64,000 nt of DNA from Bryoerythrophyllum caledonicum (Eukaryota; Streptophyta; Bryopsida; Pottiales; Pottiaceae): NCBI GenBank assembly GCA_963971425.1, contig OZ020517.1:1986501-2050500 (forward strand), written 5' to 3'. Position numbers and translations under genes: made by a program. The notes under the pieces were generated by a model. The model saw only the letters and a list, made by a program, of their open reading frames with translations, searched no databases and was not told the DNA's origin. The first letter of the stretch is position 1, and each line of letters opens with the position of its first letter. Positions 31,640 to 41,409 of the stretch are shown in pieces.

Positions 31640-32539
31640 TCAGGTAGGGATGACTGGCCCCGGGAGACGACGCAGGACGAAGATGTTCTTGAACGAGCCT
31701 TGCACGATGCGAAGATCGTCGTCAACATACAAGTGATCCAAATCGCCGTCAGACTCAGGCAGCTTCGCGCTCATCCACCCGCGCTCGTCCATACAGGGAT
31801 TCTCCTCCTGGAACAAACGCTTCCAGCTCTGGAGCTCCTCCGCTCCCATGCCCTCCGCCGGGCGCAACAAACTCGACATGAACGTCACCGTCATCTTCTG
31901 GGAGTCCGCAAACCTGCACTTGGCCTGGTTCAGCAAGTATCCGCGCAGAAACTCGGGCGACTCGCCCTCGCGATTCTTGAGAGAAATATCAAACGCAAGC
32001 ACATACTCGCCCTCGTGGATGTGGTTGTAGCCTTCCTCGATGATCACGTCCTGCTCCAGCGGCTTGAACACGCCGAACGCCGCGCGCGCCAGCGTGAAGA
32101 TCGACGCGAACACGCCCGCGTTCGCCGCCGCGCGCCCTTTCAGCGTCACGCGCACCACCTGGAAGCACCCGTTCACGAGCTCCGGCACCTCGCTGGCCCT
32201 GGGGTTCGGGTTCAGTTTCTGCAGCGCCGCGATCACCTCCATCCCCTCCGGCGTGATCGCCCCGTCCGTCTGCTCCAGCAGGCTCAGCAGCTCCTGCTTC
32301 ACCCTCGCCCTCTCCGCGGCTGTGTCCGTCGAGGCCGTATCCTGCACAGCACACGCTGTCCGCGCTCCTGTTCTCAATCTCCTCTCCGGCCAGCTCCGTG
32401 TCAACCTCACTGCGCCTCTAAAGTAGGACGACGACGCAGACGCGCTACAGGAACACGCCATGACGCGGACGGCGGCCTCTGATCGTGAAGACAGATTGAC
32501 CAGCACAGAAGTGGATTGCAGCATTGACACCGTCGTCAT
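31640..32539 (-). CDS. Plastid-lipid-associated protein / fibrillin family
   Basis: A 299-residue single-exon protein. Residues 1 to about 65 are rich in Ser, Ala and Arg with few acidic residues, a typical chloroplast transit peptide. From about 75 to the end the PAP/fibrillin domain is recognisable: KQELLSLLEQTDGAITPEGM, IAALQKLNPNPRASEVPELV, then the closing strand DHLYVDDDLRIVQGSFKNIF VLRR. Fibrillins bind plastoglobule or thylakoid lipids. The subgroup is not determined. The ATG at 32539 is the first in frame. GC content is high, as in the neighbouring host genes. The 260-residue frame on the plus strand is a shadow. Confidence 0.85.
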   Translation of the reverse strand: MTTVSMLQSTSVLVNLSSRSEAAVRVMACSCSASASSSYFRGAVRLTRSWPERRLRTGARTACAVQDTASTDTAAERARVKQELLSLLEQTDGAITPEGMEVIAALQKLNPNPRASEVPELVNGCFQVVRVTLKGRAAANAGVFASIFTLARAAFGVFKPLEQDVIIEEGYNHIHEGEYVLAFDISLKNREGESPEFLRGYLLNQAKCRFADSQKMTVTFMSSLLRPAEGMGAEELQSWKRLFQEENPCMDERGWMSAKLPESDGDLDHLYVDDDLRIVQGSFKNIFVLRRLPGPVIPT

Positions 32540-32965
32540 GGTGGCAAAAACCCTGGATGCAACCCTAATCAGTGCTCTCTAATCAATTGCAGCAAGCTTG
32601 CATCAGTACCCACAGCAAGTTACAGTTGATGCGGAGTGACTTAAGTCTATGAGCTTGCGCGTCTGACTTGAGGTTGCAGAATTCAGTGTGGGTACGTGCT
32701 CCGGAGCTCCTCTTCAAGCTGCAAAACCAGAAGCAAATGCAGCAGTAGAACCTGCAACGCAGGTTTGAAGCTGAAAAGTGGCCTTACACTTCATCCACAT
32801 GTTGTCCCACCCACGACTCCGTGCGAGGAAGCGGACCAGAAACCGGAATAGACGGATCTACGACAAGGCGACACTCCACAATCCAAATCAATAGAAAGTG
32901 TAGATGAGATTTCTAGCAACTTCTAGTCTCCAGTTGCCTCCTGGTTCCCTACTTACATGTATTCA
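32540..32965. promoter_or_regulatory. Upstream region of the fibrillin gene
   Basis: No gene seen. It contains the presumed promoter and leader for the minus-strand fibrillin gene. No clear motif was recognised. Confidence 0.4.
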
Positions 32966-32969
32966 GGGA

Positions 32970-33443
32970 CTGTGCCAAAAACAGGTAGGGTTTGCAGTGC
33001 TGGAGTCCACAGCGGTGAACTCAGCCTGCGCTGAAATGCAAGGTCACCAGTGCAAGAGGAGTCCGCGGATTGCACCACGATTTGATGGAGTGCCCCACCT
33101 AAAACACACAAACAGATGAACACGGTGCACAGGCATGGGCGTGGCAAGAGCGAAAGGAGGAATGGAAGCATGGCAGTAACAATTTGGATGGATCGGGAAA
33201 AAGAGGGGCAAAAGGACGGGACGCACCGGAAGCGCATGGCAACACAATCTATGGGTGCATGCGCGTCACTTGGTGATGGACTCCACGTGATGGTGAAACC
33301 CTAAACCCTGTCATCTCGATTCCCTAAACGGAGGGATCTCTCTCTCTCTCCCTCGCGCTCTTCTCCTCTCGGTCTCCTGGCGCTCTACCATTCTCTCTGC
33401 CTGGGGCTCTTATCTTCTCTCTGCTCAACCTTGTCTTCTCTCT
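32970..33443 (+). promoter_or_regulatory. Second copy of the TAF5 promoter block, now upstream of RINT1-like
   Basis: 32970-33025 resembles antisense TAF5 codons near residue 40-50 (GGGTTTGCAGTGCTGGAGTC against 28411-28430). About 275 bp of the source are then missing, and 33030-33443 matches 28740-29175. It ends in the CT-rich leader and CTCTCTATGTGTC that gives the RINT1-like ATG. So a decayed piece of TAF5 remains attached to the RINT1-like promoter. Confidence 0.75.
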
Positions 33444-36400
33444 ATGTGTCCTGCGGCGATGTTGGACCGAGTCCGGCGCCCGGCGCACCTCCCGCCCGCG
33501 ACCTGCGACCTCTTAGCCGCGCACTTCCGCACCGCGACGGACTTAGACCGCGCATCGCTGCTGCTCCCCGCCGTGCACCGCGACTACCACGACGCGCTCC
33601 TCAAGCCGCGCGAGCTCCGCGCTCAGGCGCTCGATCGCATCGCGCATGGCGCCGCGGATGCGGGTCGCTTCGTGGCCTGGCTCGGCGACCTGGCTGTCGA
33701 GGCCGAGGCCGCGGCGGCGTCGCCGACTGACGTAGAGGCCGTGCAAGGGATCACTGCGCTGGTGGACGAGCTTGGGAAAGTAGAGCGCTGCCGGGGTTAT
33801 GTGAAGCGCCTCTTGCAGCTTGAGATGCAAGTCGGGGACCTTGAAGATGCCGTGGCCGGGATCGCGGTCGGATTCGCGGAGCGGCGGTTTAAGGTGGGCG
33901 CGGCTGTGCGCGACAGTGGAGAGGATTTGGTCGCGGCTCTGAACCGGCTGCAATCTGTGGAGGAGACGGTGTCGTCGATCTCGCAGGCCGCGCAGCTCGT
34001 GCGCGCTGTGGAGTTGCGGGTGGATCGCGCTGCGTCCACGATTCGTTCAGCTACTGTTGATGAATTCGGTTCGTTTCTGCAGTCCATGGGATGGCCTCCA
34101 GCGCTCACTGCGGGCGACCGTGAGGGCCGTGACGATTCTCAGCGGGCGAATCCGCTTCTGGAGGCCTCTGATTCCTCTTTGTCCAGGTATCTCTTCTTCT
34201 AACTCCCGTACGGTCTCTGAATTGCTGAAGACCTCGAGAGTTCATGATCCACTGCGTAGTTTCGAAAACGATTCAGTAGTCACACTGCTTAGATACAAGA
34301 TACTGAAATCGTAATAAGTAGTGAATCGTAGTCCTGCACAGTTCACTACATAGTTTCATCGAGTTATCTTGGTTCTTATGGCTGTGTCTTTCGCAGATTG
34401 AGACTTTACTTTCGAGTCTTGTCAGTGTTGCAAGCGCTGCAGCAGAAACGAGCACATGAACGGATTAAGACAGATTTTATGAAGAGGCAAGAAAATTCTC
34501 GTGGTTCTTCTGGCTTTGGTGCAGAGAAATCTCTTACTTATGAGCCTCTGTGGGCAATGGAAGAGCTTGTTAGCCCGTTAGCGACACAGGCCATGTATCA
34601 CTTCAAGAAATGGGTTCAGAAGCCTGAGCTTGTTTGTCAACTTGCGCACACCATGTGTCAAGGCTATGTGGATACAGTTGATGTGTTGCTGCAGCCGGTC
34701 ATTAGTGATGCTGGTCTTACGGGCTACAACGCAAGAGAGGAGTGGGTTCTATGCTTCTCATTGATGGTTCAGAACTTCTTCAAATCCTCTGTGTTTCCTG
34801 GTTTAGCTGAGGATGTGGAAGAACGGTCTGAGGCTTCACGACCTGCCACTTCTCTATGGTTGCACATCGTTGATCAAATCCTGGCATTTGACACGAAGAT
34901 GAGTTCTTTATTAGTGCAGAATGCTGGCATTGTTCAGTTTCGATCCGGTAGCGATTCAATCATACAACATGGAATCATAGAGAAGTCGAAGAAAGGACTT
35001 GGAGTTGTCCACCTGTTTGCCGAACGACCTCATTGGCTTGATGTGTGGGCTCACATCGAGTATGCAGATGCATGGGAGAAGCTGATGCTATCTTTAAATA
35101 GCGAAGATTCCTGGGTTGTGAAGAGAAGCAATCGAACAGTTCTTGAGAAGGGGATCCCTTCTGGTGCAACTGCGGTATTGGCAGCTATGTGGTCTGTCAT
35201 TGATAGGTGTCGTACTCTCCCTGAAGTCAAGCTCCGACTGGCCTTCGTCAGAAAGGGAGCTGTTCCCATTGCTGACAAGTATCATGATGAACTCCTCTGG
35301 AGATGCGACCATGTTGGGGGCTTTGCGGGTCGCGCCGCAGATTTGGATGTTCGTAAAGTTGCACTATGTATAATCGCTGCTCGCCATTGCGAACACAAAT
35401 TACAGGTACTACCTTCAGATCTGAATGTGCTTTTTGAGTAAATATCTAGGATGGCTTCCATGTATAAATTTGGACTTGGTACAGTTTCGACCACACTGAA
35501 ACCGGTGTCTCTTTCCCGTTTCATTCTTGAGAGACGCGATTCTGAAATTACATGACCCCTGCCAGGTTATGAGCTGCAATAACGGAGTCCCAAAATGGTT
35601 ATATCTGCTCCTGTGGCAGGTTGGAATATCGAAAGTGCTGTATTAAACAACGTACCTGGTTTTGATATGTGTTGCAGGAATGGTCAGAAGATTACTTCTT
35701 TCTGGAGCTTCGTTTGGAAGAGATTTGCCAAAACATCGAAGACGATCTTGAGGTTGATGAAAACTCGAAAGACGTTGGGATTTCTGGTCTTGAGGGCACC
35801 ATTTTTGACGACGTCATCAACCTCTATGCCGGCTTCAGTAAAGAACAGATCACCAAGCTGCTCTCCTTCATTTCTGAGAAGTTTGAAAGGTGTTGCAAGA
35901 ATTATACCAGCAGCCTGACATCTTGGCTTGTTGATAGATTCGATTCTGTTAATGGTAAGCCCTGCATTTCTATTTTCCGCCTCTTTCTTCTTCCTCTATC
36001 CTGGAAAGAACACGCTATGTTTTGGGCTTGAGAGATGCAGACTCTTTGATATCACTCCCAACATGTTTAATTGGAAGTGATAAGTTCAGTCTGTAATGTG
36101 ACCCTTTGATGTCTCAGTGCATCTGCAACAAGGGTGGACGTGATATTTAATTAGATGAAGTGAGCTAGAGTATCGCATTTCACCTTTCAAAGCGGCTGCT
36201 AATGTGAACTCTCTGTGCTGCAGGCGCTTCCGAGAGCCACCCCTTCCACGAAAGTTCCACGAAACCAAGCAGCGTGTCCAGTACTTTGGTGGAGGCACTC
36301 TTCATGCTTCAGCAGGAGTTGAAGGTACTAAACGATTCCTTGCAGGATGACGACTTTACAGAATTTTGTTGGAACCTGATGATGAGGTTGGATGAGGTGT

Positions 36401-36573
36401 TTGTTACCGCGGTGCTCCCGTCGAGCGGACGATTCTCCAGAAGTGGGACGCAGCAGTTGATGGTCGATGCAACGGGCCTCTTCCAAGTCTTCCAGCCTTA
36501 TTGTGTGCGCCCTGCAAGTATATTCAAGAGGTTGACAGCTGCGATCAAAGAGGCTCGTCGCACTGTAAAGTAA
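33444..36573 (+). CDS. RINT1/TIP20 (MAG2-type) vesicle-tethering protein, four exons
   Basis: Exons read as 33444-34186, 34397-35405, 35678-35954 and 36224-36573. All junctions have GT/AG, phases agree, and the sum is 2379 nt, coding 792 residues, the usual length of plant MAG2 or MAG2-like proteins. RINT1/TIP1 proteins are part of the Dsl1/NRZ tethering complex for Golgi-to-ER transport. Recognisable segments are the N-terminal coiled coil (LDRASLLLPAVHRDYHDALL), LRLYFRVLSVLQALQQKRAH, PLATQAMYHFKKWVQKPELV, FAERPHWLDVWAHIEYADAW and RFDSVNGASE onward. Exon 1 is much more GC-rich than exons 2-4. Whether it is MAG2 or its MAG2L paralogue is not decided. A donor-like GTAAGT overlaps the stop, so a different 3' end is possible but not needed. 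Confidence 0.88.
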
Positions 36574-37120
36574 GTTCCGCGTCGCGCTTTGTTTTTGGTC
36601 ACAGTTTGTTGTATAGACTGAATGTATAGTACTTTCCCCAGCTACTGCCAACGTTATTTTCTCTGAAAAAATAGTGGTAATGCCTCCATCTGGAGTTGAA
36701 GGTGCATAGTTTGTGAATAATTGTGAGGATCCACTGTATGCTTTCTCAGAAAATGTCTGGTAACATGACATGGTAAGAGGTACCAAGCACATGTCCCATG
36801 ACTTTGTAGTCTTGAGATTTTATTTTTAAAGGTAAGGGTGTACTCAACTCATTTGTCCAATTAACTATTAGAACTATGTCCTTAATTACATTTAATATCT
36901 GACAATTGCATTAAGAAACACATCCTTTGCAAGATTCATGCTGATGTTGTGGTGTTGCCATTTCACATGGAGAATATATTGGAAGCCACTCTCACAAGAA
37001 ATTTGATCCATGCTAATGAGTTATCAGATCTATTCAAATAAGTGATTGGACCCATCTCTACAAAATTATTGGTACTTTTTCAACAAGTACTTAACTAATA
37101 CAACTATGTCCTTGATCATC
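36574..37120. other. 3' flank of the RINT1-like gene, no gene seen
   Basis: AT-rich. Its right part (about 36950-37120) may still belong to the mariner remnant that follows. Confidence 0.5.
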
Positions 37121-37440
37121 CCCTGACTAATCTGTCTACTTAATGATTAGCCTAACAATCATTAATATGCTTCCATGATTCCAATATTCTTCTTTGGGGA
37201 CTTTTATACTTGTTAAGATGTCTTTTAAGTATTCTCCACAAATGCTCAATTGGATTTAGGTCATGGGAGTGTGCTTCCCATTAAAGAGGATCAAAATTCC
37301 TTACCTTCACCATTGGAATGTTCTTTTTGCATTCTCTACAATTGTATTCCCTTGTTTAAAAATCATAAATGTTGAATTGATATTATTCCTCTTCACCATT
37401 CCATGAAATTTTTTTGCAGTACGATACATGATTTTCTAAT
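37121..37440 (-). mobile_element. Tc1/mariner transposase remnant
   Basis: On the minus strand a frame reads WEAHSHDLNPIEHLWRILKR, then HLNKYKSPQRRILESWKHIN, the conserved C-terminal core of Tc1/mariner DDE/D transposases (WPPQSPDLNPIEHLW..LK). Upstream in a broken frame is a stretch like GNTIVENAKRTFQW, the 'DN.. H.A' region, separated from the core by stops and a shift. It is therefore a dead DNA transposon relic. No terminal repeats were identified. Confidence 0.75.
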
Positions 37441-37680
37441 TTAACATCAAATTTTAGAAGTAGAAGAGGGGAAGAAGATGTTCTTAAAAATCCTGCAATG
37501 CAACTATGTGCTTAGAATCAATAATACATTCCAATTTAGAGTTAATTAAAGTATTGCTGCAGTATTTGTTATATGTCACACCAAACCACCGCACTATTTG
37601 TATATTTTACAAAAAAAATTGTAACTTTTGAACCATTAGTTGGATTGATATTATTCCTCTTCACCATTCCATGAAAATCC
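37377..37680 (+). repeat. Direct repeat pair, 31-32 bp
   Basis: TTGATATTATTCCTCTTCACC with the following CATTCCATGAAA occurs at about 37377 and 37648. It brackets about 270 bp of AT-rich sequence with no coding content. Confidence 0.7.
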
Positions 37681-37894
37681 ATGAAAGCTGTTTAGTATGA
37701 ACTCAAGAAGAGTTTATGTCTCACTTCAAAGGCTAATATTTTTCAATATGTGATGTCAAACTAAACAAAACTTCTACGACATACACTTGTACAATCTTAG
37801 TACAAGATCCTATAGTTAGATATGTAAAAACTGGGTTTGTTTGCATTTTGTGTTGAATGCATTGAAACTAGCAATTTTTTGCAAATTTGCGTAC

Positions 37895-37920
37895 TTAAAT
37901 GCCTTGGTCCTTCAGGGGTT
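37895..37920. mobile_element. Degraded TTAA-family terminus
   Basis: CCTTGGTCCTTCAGGGGTTGA is a right end of the family with two changes. Its partner end was not found. It sits 50 bp before the next family member. Confidence 0.45.
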
Positions 37921-37971
37921 GAATATGTCTTAAATCACAAGGTTGTCCATCACAAATTCAACATTGTTTAA

Positions 37972-39574
37972 CCCCTAAAGGACCAAGTGTCCAAAAAGGG
38001 TTTTTTGAAAGTTTGGTCAAGTTCCTATGGTGTCAATTTCCAACATTCTTTTTTGAAGTTTTACTATAGAAAGACATTACCAAGATCTTAGTAGAAAAAC
38101 AATTTTTTCCTAAATTGGACATTTGATGAAAAAGTTATAGGGTTTTGAATTTCAAATGGGGAGGGCGGGCACCTCGGGCACCTCCAAAAACTTTTGATAG
38201 GACACTCTATTGAAAGTGAGATTTTCAGTACTCGCAAGTAATATTATTTCCCTTCATATTGTCAAAAAAAAACTTTTGTCTTTAGTGAAAAATAGCATAC
38301 CAACCCAAGTCAAACATTTTCACACATTGTCACTCATTGTCGGGCAAGGTACCAAAAAAACTTCTTCTTTTCCACATAAAACCTAGGTATCTTTATATTT
38401 TTCACTTTTTATTTTCTCCACAACAATATGTAATGTAAACCTTCTTATTAACCATTCGGATTACCAATCCAAACCATATTAAGTTCAAAAAAAAATAAAG
38501 TGTGAATTAACAAATTTCGAGCCTCCACTCCTTGCACACTTGTTTTGAACATGCTACACCCCGTCTCTACCTCTAAAAATTGGTGTGTAAGGAGCTAACA
38601 TCATGCTTAACAAAATGGTAATGGATTTAGACCTTGTGTAGTGAAATTTTTTGACACCAAGTGAAGTCAAAGTCTGCTGATCCACTAAACGCAGGGAAGA
38701 AAATGTACCATTTGCTTAACTTCAAACACTATAATCTTTCAATCCGTGCGGTCAAAGTTTATGAAATTTTGTACATGTATTACTTAATAAGCCTTTATTG
38801 AGATCCTACGGTCAGAACTAAAAATCAAAGTTTTTGTTTCCTTCTTTGTTCATTGCACTGGAATCCAACAATTTTGAAGTGTTTTTGGTGTAAAACTGTC
38901 TTGGTACCTTAGAGCATCTCCACCCCTTGCAGGGAAACGCCCACGGCAAAGGGTGGAGATGCTGTGAGTGGTTGCAAATGGGAAGGGGGTTGCCGTCTCC
39001 CCCCGCTCCCGTCCCTGTCCGGCCTGACAGGCAGGCCCGACAATAAAAAAAAAATTATTACAAAAAATTATATTTTAAAAAAATTAAAATTAAAAAAAAT
39101 TAAAATAAAAATAAAAACATAAGTGCACTGAAGTGCACTTCGAACTGTCAATATAAATAAAATTATTATAAAAATAAAATTAAAAATTAAAAATTAAAAA
39201 AAATTAAAAAATAAGTGCATTGCGAACTGCACTGACGTGCAGTTCGCTGCAGGGGAAATCAAATTCAGCCACTGGCCGATATTGGCCGCAGCCACTCACG
39301 GCATGCCACCTGGCATGCTGTGAGTGGTTGTCGTGCAATTGTGTGAAGACAGGGCCCCGAGGAACTGCCAAAGTTCCCCGTCGACAGGACCCTGTCACGG
39401 GGAAACCCCGCCCCGAGGAACTGCCGAAGTTCCCCGTCGACAGGACCCTGTCACGAGGAAACCCCGCCCCGTGACACCGTTCTCGCGCATGCGGTGTGGC
39501 GGCCGTCCACCCCGCCACAGCATCTCCACCCCATTTGCCGGGTTGTTGTGGCGAGGTGGAGATGCTCTTAGGGG
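37972..39574 (-). mobile_element. piggyBac-like TTAA element, second copy, with a MITE inside
   Basis: Flanked by TTAA at 37968-37971 and 39575-39578, with ends CCCCTAAAGGACCAAG and (after the MITE) TTAGGGG. It is the reverse complement of 8382-10255 without that copy's nested insert. Subtracting the 659 bp of MITE plus target duplication leaves 944 bp, matching the 949 bp of the first copy. No transposase frame. Confidence 0.87.
38912..39567. mobile_element. Tourist-like (PIF/Harbinger) element, 656 bp
   Basis: Inverted ends GAGCATCTCCACC and GGTGGAGATGCTC are flanked by TTA on both sides (38909-38911 and 39568-39570). The uninterrupted host sequence would read GGTACCTTAGGGG. A 3-bp TTA duplication with short TIRs fits Tourist/Harbinger. 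Each end is itself a small hairpin (38912-38963 and 39513-39567). The middle contains an AT-rich part, a GC-rich part and a 56-bp tandem repeat (copies at 39355 and 39411). Confidence 0.8.
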
Positions 39575-39639
39575 TTAACTTAAGTGCATATAGGAAGTTC
39601 CTATTTCTATTTGTAAAGGTTGAAAATAATTTTTCATTT

Positions 39640-41400
39640 TTAAGCAAAAAAAACTAGGAATCTATAGTACCATTAAATCATTCAAACCAAATAAAGTTTG
39701 TAAAAAAATTGTTTATTTTCGATGTCAGTAGTATTCTTTCTTATTGTATTCTATCACTACACCGTTCACTAAATATAGTGTGGAAGTATAATTAATGAGG
39801 ATGAAAATTGAGGTGGGCCACATCAATTTTGGTTATTATATAATATTAATATGTTATTATTATATATGTTATTATTGTATATAGTATTAATATTATAATA
39901 TATGTTATTATGTTATTATTATATGTTATTATTATGTTATTATGTTAATATGTTATTATTATGTTATTATTATATTATTATGTTATATTCTTATGTTAAA
40001 ATTATATTATAATATTATGTTAATATTCTTATGTTAAAATTATATTATAATATTATGTTAATATTCTTATGTTATAAAATAATATTATTATGTTATATTA
40101 TAGTATTATATTATTATTATAATATGTTATATTATTTTATTATGTTATTATATTATTATGTTACTAGAGTGTTACCCGTGTCCTCCGGACACAACATTTT
40201 TTTGTATTGAGTCCCCACCTCCCCGTCCCCTAGCCCTTTCCCTCCAATCCATCGTCCCCCCGTCTTTGTCCCCTTTTCCCCCATCCCCGATCCCCCATCC
40301 CCCGTCCCCGTCCCCGTCCGCGTCCGCGTCCACGTCCCCGTCCCCGTCCCCCGTCCCCCGTCCACGTCCCCGTCCCCGTCCCCCGTCCCCCGTCCATATA
40401 ATCCAAAACCCTAACTTTTAGCTTTTCATTTAATCCCTTTACCTAACTTTTAGCTTTTCATTTTATCCAAAACCCTAACTTTAAGCTTTTCATTTTATCC
40501 AAAACCCTAACTTTTAGCTTTTACTTTCGCACCACTTTTCATCCAAGCTTTTACTTTCGCACCACTTTTCATCTACGTGTTCATCCACCTGACGGATTTC
40601 TCATCCAAGATTCTTTTATAGATATAGAGTATTTTATTATGTTATTGTGTTATTACTATGTTATTATGTTATTATTATGTTATTATATTATAATTTTGGT
40701 TTTGAGTACAACTTGTAAAAACTCATCCACATCAATTCCCGTGTCTTTTATTTTGTAACAAGCCACACTTTTCTAATGGACATGATTTGATGTGGATGGA
40801 AAATTCAAGTAGACCACTTTAATTTGCGTTTAATGAAATTACTGTAGGAAATTTCAAATAGTCTAGTCTACACTATATTCAGGGAACGGTGTAGCTTCCT
40901 CTCAAATCCCACTACTGTACCTCCCTTCCCAATCTTCATGTGCTACAATCTATACGTGCAAACGAGTAGCTTTTGTTGAGGGTATGCTGGGATATCTGCC
41001 ACATAGTTTCACAGGGTTTTGACAGAATCTTATAATATATACAGATATACGACAATAAATGCTACATGTCGCCGCATCCTACGGTGTGATACCCAGGTGA
41101 AACCCGTGGGCCTTTTATTACATAATGAGAAGTGATTTACACAAATCCTAAACCCTGAACCCTGAAGAACGCTGGCAAGAAAGTGGTGAATCTGTCACGT
41201 CGGCGTGTCGTGTGAAAAGGACATCGGGTCGGCCGACGGAGCTGCAGACAGTTCCAAGGATGCTCACACGATGGAGCTGAATTGGATTGAAGAGTAGAGG
41301 AGAGGAGAGGAGAGGCGTCGCATCGACGGAGACTCACATCTAGTATGTGTGTAGAGAAAGTGCACCGTGAGGGCTGCCAATTGCATCTGTTCGTCGTGGA
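39640..41400. repeat. Microsatellite and low-complexity region
   Basis: 39840-40160 and 40620-40690 are runs of TTA/TTATG units. 40210-40400 is a CCCCGT/CCGTCC-rich tract. 40406-40590 repeats AAAACCCTAACTTTTAGC and TTTTACTTTCGCACCACTT phrases. The insert 40167-40620, starting GTGTTACCCGTGTCC with the hairpin GTGTCCTCCGGACAC and ending TTATAGATATAGAG, interrupts the TTA-rich repeat and may be a small element. 40690-41400 has no recognised gene. Confidence 0.7.
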
Positions 41401-41409
41401 ATTGCATGC

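Noticed and set aside
31700-32482. 260-residue plus-strand frame
   Set aside because: Shadow of the GC-rich fibrillin gene on the minus strand.
40406-40590. Interstitial telomere repeats (AAACCCTAA)
   Set aside because: CCCTAA occurs once per longer unit and not as a tandem heptamer, so this is a minisatellite.
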